This document shows, one piece after another, positions 44,605 to 59,929 of a DNA stretch of 64,000 bases (position 1 is the first letter of the stretch; each line of letters starts with the position of its first letter). A program made the translations under genes and the position numbers. A model generated the notes under the pieces. The model was given only the letters and a program-made list of their open reading frames with translations. It was not told the DNA's origin and searched no databases. This DNA comes from Coenobita brevimanus (lineage: Eukaryota; Arthropoda; Malacostraca; Decapoda; Coenobitidae): contig CM064655.1 of NCBI GenBank assembly GCA_032717465.1, forward strand, positions 18,454,835 to 18,518,834, in the 5' to 3' direction.

Positions 44605-44607
<3 letters not shown>
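43114..44607 (-). mobile_element. RTE-C copy 1 (BovB-like RTE), split by an insertion
   Basis: Minus strand. 43769-44563 holds EQARFRSGYSTTDHLHTMNQ, LCLGFVEYEKAFDSVEHIAI, EKGVCQGDTVSRKLFTACLE and LRFADDIVLISE (FADD box), and 43300-43521 continues MTYGCKTWKLTKSME and WRWAGHIARIRDN. These are classic RTE-clade signatures. The 3' end reads GCCTTTGTTCAGCAGTGGAC then GGCTGATGATGATGATGAT, merging into (TA)n. Both outer ends touch TA arrays (43036-43113 and 44608-44685). A piece of another element (43532-43783) is inserted in the middle. Confidence 0.88.
43532..43783 (-). mobile_element. RTE-D 3' end inserted in RTE-C copy 1
   Basis: About 250 bp that match, in inverse orientation, the last 235 bp of RTE-D copy 1 at 54290-54528 (shared: GGTAAACCAG, CCTTGTGCGG, GGATCTGTCCGTTC, CCTTGGGGGAAGCAGCCTAG). 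It ends in a TATA then (GATA)n tail on the minus strand. It breaks the RTE-C reading frame between GNECYI..V and MTYGC. A strongly 5'-truncated nested insertion. Confidence 0.8.

Positions 44608-44685
<78 letters not shown>
44608..44685. repeat. (TA)n microsatellite between RTE-C and SINE1 copy 3
   Basis: About 38 TA units bounded exactly by the 5' cut of RTE-C copy 1 and by the first base of the SINE1 head (GGAGGCTCTATGG). Confidence 0.95.
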
Positions 44686-44687
<2 letters not shown>

Positions 44688-45069
44688 AGGCTCTATGGTA
44701 AAGTGTGCGTTTTCGTACACTGGAGAGCGAGGGTTCGCGCCCCGCCAGGGTAAAAACTTCGGGAATGTTCTCCTGGCCACGTACTGCTTGGCGGACATAA
44801 GAGGTACTGTGGTTGTTGAACCAGTGTCGCTTACTATAAAAAGTATGCTTGCACCCAGTCGGCTTGCGTGGGCCAATTACACTTGGTTCACAGACTACAC
44901 ACACATCCAAAGCCACTCCAACACCGCAATTACACTTAAAAGCACTTCACACCCTGCATAAAGTCTCTACCAGACAGCCTAAGCCACTTGGTAGAGATAC
45001 ATTGGCTGTATCGTCCCCACTTCGGTTGGGATAGGCCGGTCCTGCAATGGATACTCAAACGGCTGATGA

Positions 45070-45072
<3 letters not shown>
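44686..45072 (+). mobile_element. SINE1 copy 3 (best copy, plus strand)
   Basis: 387 bp. The head GGAGGCTCTATGGTAAAGTG contains an A-box-like TATGGTAAAGTGTG, and GGTTCGCGCCC at 44732-44742 is a good B box. The acceptor-side segment CCAGGGTAAAAACTTCGGG follows. The body includes CTTGGCGGACATAAGAGG and CAGTCGGCTTGCGTGGGCC. The 3' part ends CTCAAACGGCTGATGATGAT, then TA repeats. The tail motif GGCTGATGATGAT is the same as the 3' end of RTE-C, so this SINE is probably mobilised by that LINE. TA arrays flank both ends. Confidence 0.85.

Positions 45073-45120
<48 letters not shown>
45073..45120. repeat. (TA)n microsatellite at the SINE1 tail
   Basis: About 24 TA units between the SINE1 copy 3 tail and the left arm of a 44-bp inverted repeat. 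Confidence 0.95.
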
Positions 45121-45123
<3 letters not shown>

Positions 45124-45175
45124 TCCTCACTCTGCCCTTGGGTGGGAAAGGAGGTCCGGATGATATATATATATA

Positions 45176-48860
<3,685 letters not shown>

Positions 48861-48874
48861 CCTGCCAGAAACCC

Positions 48875-48953
48875 CGGTTATATGGTTACCACCCAGCGTA
48901 GTAAATAGTTTCCTGGGTACAGGAAACCATTTGGCTTATCACTCAGTGTGGAG

Positions 48954-48955
<2 letters not shown>
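48875..48955 (-). repeat. Palindrome module fragment next to RTE-B copy 1
   Basis: Contains TAGTTTCCTG, GGTA, CAGGAAACCATTT and the flanking GTTATATGGTTACCACCCAG. The same module is the distal half of SINE2 composites. Here it lies directly upstream (minus-strand sense) of the RTE-B 5' end and beside a TA array, so it may be the 5' UTR of RTE-B. Confidence 0.6.

Positions 48956-48956
<1 letters not shown>

Positions 48957-49010
<54 letters not shown>
48957..49010. repeat. (TA)n microsatellite at the SINE1 copy 4 tail
   Basis: About 27 TA units between the palindrome module and the tail of SINE1 copy 4. Confidence 0.95.
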
Positions 49011-49013
<3 letters not shown>

Positions 49014-49388
49014 CTCATCAGCCATTTGAGTGTCCACTGCAGGACCGGCCTATCCTTACCAAAGTGGGGACGATACAGCCAATGTTTCTCTACCAAGTGG
49101 CTTAGGCTGTCTAGCAGAGATTGTACGTAGGGTGAGAAGTGCTTGTAAGTGTAATTGTTGTGTTGGAGTGGCTTTGAATGTGTGTGTAGTCTGTGAACTA
49201 AGTGTAATGGGCCCGCACAAGCCGACTTGGTGCATGCATACTTTAGTATGCGAAACTGGTTCAACCACAGCACACCTTGTGTCCGCCAATGCAGTACGTG
49301 GCCAGAAGAGCGCTCCCAAAGTTTATTACCCTGGTGGGGCGCGAAACCTCGTTCTTCAGTGTACGAAAATGCACACTTTACCACTGTA

Positions 49389-49390
<2 letters not shown>
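49011..49390 (-). mobile_element. SINE1 copy 4
   Basis: Minus-strand copy. The plus strand runs from AATCTCATCAGCCATTTGAG to CACACTTTACCACTGTACC. The B-box region is GGTTTCGCGCCCC (one base inserted). Body segments AGCCGACTTGGTGCATGC and CACAGCACACCTTGTGTCCG match the other copies. TA arrays at both ends. Confidence 0.8.
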
Positions 49391-49427
<37 letters not shown>

Positions 49428-49466
49428 TAGATAGATAGATATAGATATATATATATTTATGTATAT
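49391..49466. repeat. (TA)n, (GATA)n and (CATC)n compound microsatellite
   Basis: TA units at the SINE1 head, then ATAGATAGATAGATAGATATAG, then TATATATATTTATGTATATCC and CATCCATC, which is the tail of the SINE2 copy that follows. Confidence 0.9.
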
Positions 49467-49975
49467 CCATCCATCCATCATCCAATCCTACATTACCTCA
49501 TGAGGAGCGTAGGAGCCCGGGGCTAGGCAGTTGGTCCCGACATTTAAGATCAGTGACCAGCCTCACTCATCCCTGAGTGGCATTACATGAGCAATCAACC
49601 TCAACCATCCCTTGGATATAAACCTTCACCGGCTCAATCCGACTGGAGCACAATAATTACCCACTATACCACCAGGCGCCAAAATTTGGTTATATGGTTA
49701 CCACCCAGCATAGTAAATGGTTTCCTGGTGTACAGGAAACCATTTGGCTTGTCACTCAGTGTAGAGTCACCCACAGGCAGAAGGAAGAGGAAAGGATGAA
49801 GGAAAGAAAGACAGAAGAGGGAGTGTAAAGTCACCCGTAGGCAGAAGGACGAGGAAAGAATTAAGGAATGAAAGACAGAAGAGGATGGAAGGAAAGAAGG
49901 ATGGAGGAGAGGAAAGGGCAGACACCCGACAGCAGCACTACATGGAGTGAGTGGATGGTAAGCGTCCCCACCTAC
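49467..49975 (-). mobile_element. SINE2 composite copy a
   Basis: On the minus strand the unit starts near 49975 with GGTGGGGACGCTTACCATCC, runs through a pyrimidine-rich section and the palindrome AAATGGTTTCCTG..CAGGAAACCATTT (49715-49745). It then has a tRNA-like head: GGCGCCTGGTGGTATAGTGG (A-box-like) and GGTTTATATCC (B-box-like). It ends with GGGACCAACTGCCTAGCC, CTCCTACGCTCCTCATGAGG and a (GATG)n tail. Matching copies at 59388-59896 and 61142-61568 share both outer boundaries. The tRNA-like part is internal, so the unit appears to be a fusion of the palindrome module with a tRNA-derived SINE. Confidence 0.7.
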
Positions 49976-49978
49976 CAC

Positions 49979-52048
<2,070 letters not shown>

Positions 52049-52096
<48 letters not shown>
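52049..52096. repeat. (TA)n microsatellite between RTE-B2 and a foldback MITE
   Basis: About 24 TA units. Left: the 5' cut of RTE-B copy 2. Right: CCCCATTAGCCACTATAG, the left arm of a foldback element. Confidence 0.95.
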
Positions 52097-52097
<1 letters not shown>

Positions 52098-52100
<3 letters not shown>

Positions 52101-52338
52101 CATTAGCCACTATAGTCTCAGCGCACGACTCTGAGGTTGCTACTATCGTACCATGGCAACCTACCTGTCAACAGTGCGTCAGATTTCGTATTATATTTTA
52201 CACGAATCATATTATACACTAATATTATTATACATGAGTCACACGCGTATCATATTATACACGATATCAGAAGCACTTTTGGCAGGTAGGTTGCCAGAGT
52301 ACGATAATAACAACCTCAGAGTTGTGCTCTGCAACTAC
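52098..52338. mobile_element. Foldback MITE with about 75-bp imperfect inverted arms
   Basis: The left arm has CGACTCTGAGGTTGCTACTA, TCGTACCATGGCAACCTACC and TGTCAACAGTGCGTCAGAT. The right arm, reversed, has CAACTCTGAGGTTGTTATTA, TCGTACTCTGGCAACCTACC and TGCCAAAAGTGCTTCTGAT. The centre is AT-rich with repeats of ATATTATACAC. No coding capacity. It lies between a TA array and the 3' end of RTE-C copy 2. Confidence 0.82.
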
Positions 52339-53057
52339 AGAAGTCCACTGCTGAGCAAAGGCCTCCTCCAACCTTCTCCACGAATTCCTTGACTGAGACA
52401 ATCTCTGCCATGTTTTCCCTGCAAATTTTTTATTTCATCTCTCCACCTCCTGTCTGGCCTTTTTCTGCCACTCTTTCAATTTCTTGGTGTCGTCAGTCAG
52501 CCTCTTGCTCCATTGGTAATCCCTTGTTCTTGTTACATGACCTGCCCACCTCCACTTCTGTTCTTTTATAATTTTTAAACTGTCTTCGACATTAGTCTAC
52601 TTTCTCACTCAAGTTGTTCTTTTCCTGCCTCTTAGAAATCTTCTCAACACTGACCTTTCCATTGCTCTCTGTGAATGTATGAGTTTATTTTCCATCGATT
52701 TTATTAGTTCCAGGTAAAAAAAAACCGTACATCATAGATGGAATTATACATTCGTTATATACTTTTTGTTTCATACATATTGCGAAGCTACTTTTCTTAA
52801 TGTCTCTGTGTATACCGAAAGCTTTCCATCCAATTGTATTGCGTCTTTTCATTTCTTTATCATGGTCTTTCGTTAATTTTAATGTCTGACCCAAGTAACT
52901 GTACTCCTCGGCTTCTTCAGGAATTTCTTTGCTTGTTCAAATGACGCTCTTGGGTGTATGTGGATTAAACATTAGTTTTACTCGGGTTCATCATTAGCCC
53001 TACTTTAAGACGTCCTCTGTTCAGGCCATTTAACATTTCTTGCAGTGGCACAGCAAG

Positions 53058-53058
<1 letters not shown>
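52339..53058 (-). mobile_element. RTE-C copy 2, 5'-truncated
   Basis: Minus strand; aligns with RTE-C copy 1. The 3' end contains AAGGCCTCCTCCAACCTTCT (plus strand) as at 43158. 52685-52894 reads GQTLKLTKDHDKEMKRRNTI and KAFGIHRDIKKSSFAICMKQ. 52965-53147 contains EMLNGLNRGRLKVGLMMNPS-type sequence. It stops at 53058 in a (TA)n array. Here the GGAATTATACATTCG site has no insertion, giving the empty-site form of the RTE-D insertion in copy 1. Confidence 0.82.

Positions 53059-53124
<66 letters not shown>
53059..53124. repeat. (TA)n microsatellite between RTE-C2 and a mariner-type MITE
   Basis: About 33 TA units bounded by the RTE-C cut and by the MITE terminus CAGGGTGGTCC. Confidence 0.95.
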
Positions 53125-53127
<3 letters not shown>

Positions 53128-53344
53128 GGTGGTCCAAAATTCTCCATACAAAAGAGTAACTCTTTCTTTTAAGATACCCTTCTAGAATGCTAAACATGTT
53201 AACAAGGTCACCATTCGTGGAAGAGATGTATCCTTGTGTTTTCAATGTAACAGCAACTATATAGCGCATGTTTTGTCACTAAAGTGGCAGTTCGTTCAAA
53301 AACAGTTATCACTTTCCTTTTGTATGGAGACTTCTGGACCACCC
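53125..53344. mobile_element. Mariner-type MITE in a TA array
   Basis: The left terminus CAGGGTGGTCCAAAATTCTC then CATACAAAAG is mirrored on the right by CTTTTGTATGGAGACTTCTG then GACCACCC: inverted repeats of about 28 bp with a few mismatches. It is 220 bp long without a transposase. The left flank is (TA)n; the right flank is AATATCTATC. CAGGGTGGTCC ends are known from mariner-like elements, and TA is the expected target. Confidence 0.8.
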
Positions 53345-53420
53345 AATATCTATCTATCTATCTATCTATACACACATACACACACACACACACACGTTTG
53401 TGTAAGTACGGTATATATAT
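53345..53420. repeat. (TATC)n, (AC)n and TATATA microsatellites
   Basis: A short compound repeat separating two MITEs; TATATATAT at 53412-53420 is the left flank of the next element. Confidence 0.85.
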
Positions 53421-53598
53421 CCCATTGGCACCCGGTGTCCTCAATATAGGACGAAACTGGGCATTTTCAAAATTTAATAAAGAAGGGAACCCCCGGGTAG
53501 GGACATATGAGCTTCGCGACTATGAGCCGACAGGCGGAGGGCAGTACGCCTAGCACCCTTCCAGCAAAATCCCTCGCAGAGGCGTTCCGGGACCCAAT

Positions 53599-53601
<3 letters not shown>
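53421..53601. mobile_element. TA-bounded MITE, copy 2 (CCCATTGG ends)
   Basis: 181 bp with 8-bp inverted ends CCCATTGG and CCAATGGG and TA repeats directly outside both. It aligns with 2295-2470. The shared inner block TATGAGCTTCGCGACTATGA with GGCGGAGGGC..TACGC is the best conserved part. Inference: a non-autonomous DNA transposon with TA target. Confidence 0.72.

Positions 53602-53602
<1 letters not shown>

Positions 53603-53661
<59 letters not shown>
53603..53661. repeat. (TA)n microsatellite between a MITE and RTE-D
   Basis: About 29 TA units. The right border is the 5' cut of RTE-D copy 1 (GGGTCACATGTTGC). Confidence 0.95.
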
Positions 53662-55193
<1,532 letters not shown>

Positions 55194-55218
55194 TACATGT
55201 ACGTTATGTATGTACAGT

Positions 55219-55370
55219 CGTCAAATTTTCCACCTGGGCCACCCAGCCGCGAGAGGTGGGTAACGGGTGCTGGCAACAGTGTATCTGTTTGTTCGTGTGT
55301 ACATGCCCGACGAAAGTCCGGATCATCAACTCTCTTCGTCCGTAGCGAACCTCAGAGTTCATCTCAATAT
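55219..55370 (+). repeat. Dispersed repeat, plus-strand copy
   Basis: TGTACAGTCGTCAAATTTTC, CACCTGGGCCACCCAGCCGC and GAGAGGTGGGTAACGGGTGC continue to CGACGAAAGTCCGGATCATC. This section is repeated in reverse orientation at 57300-57465. Not assigned to an element class; it could be a pair of termini of one larger element of about 2.2 kb. Confidence 0.65.
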
Positions 55371-55998
55371 TCAGTCGACAATTTTTACCCGACAGAATTT
55401 CAAAGGAACTTCCTGAAAGTACTGGATAATGCCAGTATTGAAAACAATAAGTATAGTAATCTAAATGACCGCATCTTTACATATATTACATACCGGTATT
55501 TATAAAAGTATTCTTTTCCATTATTACATGATAAACCCATGGCTAAAAATTGTCTACTGATTATTGGGGGGAAGAACCGTCATGTGACCGGCCCCTACGG
55601 TAGAAAAATAGATACCAGTGTCTGTTCGTTTTGCATTTTACCAGTAAATTATATGCATCTCAATGTCAATCCTTTCGTTAACAACAGAAAACCTAAGCAT
55701 CTCATCACTTAATCATTACGTGGATCACTGTGCTTGCAATGCAAACACGGCAATTGTTTTATTAGTTGATATATATTAAATATGTGAAACAGTACTGTGA
55801 GTGACGTGGTAGTTAACGCTTCCGCCAGCCGATCCTGTGACGTGGTTCCACCCCCGTCAGGAGAGACGGGTTTCTGCTAATAAACACCAAGCCCTTATCT
55901 TATGACCTAGGTCTTAGTAGCAGCCAGTCAGCAACCAATATCACATATCCTCGCACCCCGGGCCTCGGTGACGGGCGCTAAAGCGCCCAGGTTCGTGG

Positions 55999-56037
<39 letters not shown>

Positions 56038-56959
56038 GTTCCAGCCTGTAAAGATAAATTCATGTTTGTTATGTTGCATTTACCAGTCACATAAGTAATA
56101 TCACAGGCAATGGTGATATAAATGTCCCAACAATTCATGAATCAATAGCAATTGTGTTTAAAATGATTGGAAGCTTTTGCATGCTGTGATGAAGAGGTGG
56201 TGTTACATCTTGCTATAATGTGAGATAATGTTGTTCGATGAATAACCGATGAGCGTGTAAATGTGTGACCTCACACATAAGCGGCACCGTTCACAATCAG
56301 TTTCCCTTGTAATGTGTAATTCAGTCATTCGTTAGATGAATGGACTATAAATGTAAGCCCTAATGACCATAGTCATATGATATATGATACGGTAAGTCAT
56401 TATCATAGCTGATATAATAGCCACATTCGACAACAGTATGCATAAACTCTTTGCCTCTTGAGGTGACAGTATTTTAACCTCCTACCTCTTCGTGGTGCAC
56501 CACAGAACACATAAAAAATCTACCTGAAGTACTACCAACGAGGAAACAGGCAACCGTTAACTGTCTGAACATCATGCTAATGTTTATTGGTTAGTGTCAT
56601 TCATGATGTGAATATAGCAGGTAATCTTACTTGTAACTGAACGTAGATGTTAGGCAAATGCATTCCTCTTCAACCTATACTGATAATGGTATCAAGTGAT
56701 AACCCTGTGATGTGGAATTACTGATATAAGGGAAGAGAGAGAGAGAAAGACTTGGAGCGTTTCCAGTATACAGTGCACTAATATGTTATAGTAACATAGA
56801 AAATAAAATGTTTAGTGTTGTTAACAATGCAAATATTTAGTAGAATGCTGATGGATCTCAAAAACTATTTCGGCAATTATTATCACTGGCGTTATGAATA
56901 ATATAACCCCCCCCCTCCGGCGCCTGCCCTGGTCTTCACTATGCCAAGCCCCCTCCCCT
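55371..56959. other. Intronic sequence without recognised genes; poly-A at 56001-56035
   Basis: AT-rich. A 35-nt A run at 56001-56035 follows GGTTCGTGGCAT and may be the tail of a small retroposed sequence on the plus strand, for example the CGGGCCTCGGTGACGGGCGC stretch before it. No ORF of interest. Confidence 0.45.
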
Positions 56960-57255
56960 CCCCCCCTTAAGCAGCTATCCCACCGGCTCGACCAGTTGCA
57001 GGAACCGGTCGCATGGAATTGTTGTGTGCCACAGGTTGCACGGACCGAGGCCAAATAAGTAGACTTTAATATATTATTGCATTATATATAATAGTATATA
57101 TTTATATCATAATATTATATATATTACCTTATTATAAAATTAATATAGTCATATTTCTTTGGCCTTGGTCAGCGCGACCTGTGGCACACAATTTTCCGTA
57201 CGACCAGTTTCATGCAACTGGCTGAGCCGATGGGAAAGCCACCTTACTCCTGAGA
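56960..57255. mobile_element. Foldback element with about 90-bp inverted arms
   Basis: The left arm (56968-57055) has CCGGCTCGACCAGTTGCAGG, GTGTGCCACAGGTTGC and GGACCGAGGCCAAA. The right arm (57158-57245) mirrors it with TTTGGCCTTGGTCAGCGCGA, CCTGTGGCACACAATTTTCC and CATGCAACTGGCTGAGCCG. The centre is about 100 bp of AT-rich sequence. Non-coding, probably a MITE. It lies inside the interval bounded by the inverted dispersed repeats at 55219 and 57465. Confidence 0.8.
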
Positions 57256-57299
57256 TATTTTTCTCCCCACCCAACTCCGTACCCAACCATCTATGGGAT

Positions 57300-57465
57300 G
57301 AACTCTGACTCTGACGGAGGTTTACTACGGGCGAAGTGAGTTGATGATTCGAACTTTCGTCGAACATGTACAGACGAACAAACAGAAACACCGTTGCCAG
57401 CACCCGCTACCCACCTCTCGCGGCTAGGTGGCCCAGGTGGAAAGTTTAGCGACTGTACATCTGCT
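57300..57465 (-). repeat. Dispersed repeat, minus-strand copy
   Basis: Reverse complement of 55219-55370 with roughly nine bases in ten conserved over the inner part (GCGGCTAGGTGGCCCAGGTG, GAAAGTTTAGCGACTGTACA). With its partner it frames 55219-57465. Confidence 0.65.
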
Positions 57466-58260
57466 CGTGGAGTGCTACCTTGCAGTGGTGAGTACTACTT
57501 TGAACTAGTAGGGCCAGACTAAACAGGTGCAACCATAAAAGAAGATCCTACCATTTGCAGTCAGTCTAAATTAACTCCCCCCACCTGAGTCATAAGCCAG
57601 CCAGGATGGGTATATTGGCTGTTTTTCCTCTACCACCTCTCTCGAGACCGTCTTGAGTCTGAGTCCTAATCTAAAAAGGTGACGGTCCTTCGGGGGTAGG
57701 GAGGAAGAGGGCGCAGTGGAGGCTGGCCAAGCCGCCTCATCCCCCACCTCTCCTGAGACTCTCTTGAGCAAAGAACCCCAGTCAGAAAAGGTGGTGGTGG
57801 CCTTCGGAGAGTAGGGACGAGGAGGAAGTGGAGGAGGCTGGCCATTCCACCTCATTCCCACCTCTCCTGAGACCCTCGCGGGCAGGGTGGCTTAGTGGTT
57901 GAGAGCCTGACTCAAGACTGAAGGGTCGAGAGTTTGTCACCTTGCGGGGCCATATGATCGATCAAGGTTTAGCTCGGGAAATTCATTTCTCCATTTTCCC
58001 TGAGACCCACTTAGGCAGTTCCAGCCGGAAAGGTGGCAGTGGTCCTTCAGGGGTGGTGACAAGCCTGTGTGAGGAGTGCTACCTTACAGTGGTGAGGACG
58101 CTTAAGTAATGTTTCGACCTAGTAAGGCCAGACTAGATCGGGGAAACTATACTAGATGTCCTATTATCAGTAGTCAGGCTACATGCACTCCCTTCACGTG
58201 GCTCATAAGGCAGCTAGGAGGTGTACGAGTATTGACTGTTTTTTCTTCCAAACAAAACCA
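57466..58260 (+). repeat. Duplicated unit with a tRNA-like SINE head
   Basis: 57470-57640 (GGAGTGCTACCTTGCAGTGG, AGGGCCAGACTAAA, ATTGGCTGTTTTT) recurs at 58070-58245 with moderate divergence. An inner block, CACCTCTCTCGAGACC..AAAAGGTG.CGGTCCTTCGG, is itself repeated three times (57645, 57735, 57850-58040). Between them, 57883-57950 reads GGGTGGCTTAGTGGTTGAGA then GGTCGAGAGTTTGTC, an intact A box and a weak B box of tRNA type. No functional tRNA fold is expected. It is probably a third tRNA-derived SINE family embedded in an old tandem repeat. Confidence 0.55.
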
Positions 58261-58331
58261 TGTCCTGCAGTGGACTATTACAGGCTGATGATGGTAATGA
58301 TGATGATGATACATCCATACATACCTGTCTG

Positions 58332-58436
<105 letters not shown>

Positions 58437-58825
58437 ATTGGTATTTTGAAGACAGCTTAATTTCTTCGCCAAGTGGAAGTGGGCAGGATTAATCGCGGCT
58501 ATTTCACATCTCGAAGGAACAATGCATCGCTCAGTAACATAAGCACAACAGTTCCCACTAGTCTTCTTGCTTCAGAAACATTATCAGCTCCATTGTTCTT
58601 GCTTAAACTTCTCAGTACCAAATCAATATAGATTCTGAACATAAATTGTGACCAAAACTCATTTTATTATATATCTGAAAGACTCATACATATTACAATC
58701 TCACATGTATATAACCGTCATCACATTAACGATGTAGTATTATTCCTGAACAAGTTGGAATCAATACAAGTGTACAAGTATCGTTCCAAGATTACGAGTA
58801 ACTGCAGAGCATCCTGGTGACTCAC

Positions 58826-59035
58826 CTTGCCATCCACGGACGTGTTGTTCTCAAATTTCTTGAGGACATTGTTCAGTATCTCATCTTCGGTCATCTCTCC
58901 AGACAGGAACTTTGGATGTTTGTGGACAGAGTAGACTCCTTTCAGATCCTCCAGAGTCACCACTCCGTCATCTGTTTTGTCCAGCATGTCAAACGCCATG
59001 TCCACCAGCTTCTTTCTTCGGTCATTCATTTTTGG
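58826..59035 (-). CDS. Calcyphosin-like EF-hand protein, internal exon
   Basis: 70 codons between an ACCAG acceptor (59036-59040) and the GTGAGT donor at 58825; phase 0 on both sides. The peptide begins PKMNDRRKKLVDMAFDMLDK. It contains EF-hand 3, loop DKTDDGVVTLED, with Asp at positions 1, 5 and 12; position 4, usually Gly, is Asp. Then comes the family signature DLKGVYSVHKHPKFLSGEMT with EDEIL, and the start of EF-hand 4 ending VDGK. This is the order and spacing of calcyphosin (about 190 aa, four EF-hands). The apparent ATG at 59029 is internal; upstream exons with EF-hands 1-2 are not visible within 5 kb and probably lie beyond the window. Past the donor the frame continues with no family match. 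Confidence 0.92.
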
Positions 59036-59387
59036 CTGGTTGAAAGATATCTAGCATCACAATAATGTTATAATAATCGTAAACATTTGTCCTTAGTTAA
59101 AAAGTTTTTCATAAGCCTGGATGAAGCAATAAAACAGGTTTGCAGAGTTAGTCATTAAAAATAGTTTTAATTCTGAGTAGTTATTTTCAATGCAGTTATG
59201 AACACAGTAAAAAAGTACATTTAGGATATTTCCGTCGCATCATATTTTAATACAGAATTAAAAAGAAATGTAATTAAAATATAGCAAATTATAAATTTGA
59301 ATCGATCTGTACAAAATTGTTCAAAATCAACTGAAAATGAAAATATTTAGTCAATGTAATTTTTTAAACAAATACATAAAGGAAACA
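59036..59387 (-). other. Upstream intron, no feature recognised
   Basis: AT-rich sequence directly upstream of the calcyphosin-like exon on the minus strand. No exon-like ORF. Confidence 0.5.
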
Positions 59388-59896
59388 TTCATTCAGTCAT
59401 TCCTTCATCATCTAATCCTACGTTGCCCCACGAGAAGCGTAGGAGCCCGGGGCTAGGCAAGTTGGTCCTGACATTTAAGATGAGTGTGACCAACCTCACT
59501 CATCCCTGTGTGGCATTACATGAGCAATAAACCCAAACCACCCCTTGGATATAAACATGCACCAGCTCAATCCGATTGGAGCGCCGTAATTACCCACTAA
59601 ACCACCAGGCGCCAGAATAAGGTTATACGGTTACCATCCAGCGTAGTAAATGGTTTCCTGGTGTACAGGAAATCATTTGGCTAGTCACTTAGAGTAGAGT
59701 CACCCACAGGCAGAAGGAAGAGGATATAATGAAGGAAAGAAAGACAGAAGAGGGAGAGTAAAGCCGCCAGTAAGCAGGACCAGGAAAGAATGAAGGAAAG
59801 ACAGAAGAGGATGGAAGGAAAGGAGGATGGAGGAGAGGAAAGGGCAGACACCCGAAAGCAGCACTACATTGAGTGGATGGTGAGCGCCCCCACCTC
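59388..59896 (-). mobile_element. SINE2 composite copy b
   Basis: Same layout as copy a. On the minus strand it starts GGTGGGGGCGCTCACCATCC, has the pyrimidine-rich section, the palindrome (CTGTACACCAG centre near 59660) and the tRNA-like GGCGCCTGGTGGTTTAGTGG. This copy has a better A box; the B-box-like sequence is GTTTATATCC. It ends ATGTAGGATTAGATGATGAA. Boundaries agree with copies a and c to within a few bases. Confidence 0.75.
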
Positions 59897-59929
59897 AACA
59901 CTGTATATTCCATGAGTCACATATAACTT

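Noticed and set aside
44725..44760. Functional tRNA gene at the SINE1 head
   Set aside because: Box-like motifs are present, but no complete cloverleaf with anticodon arm is seen, and the unit is repeated with a SINE tail.
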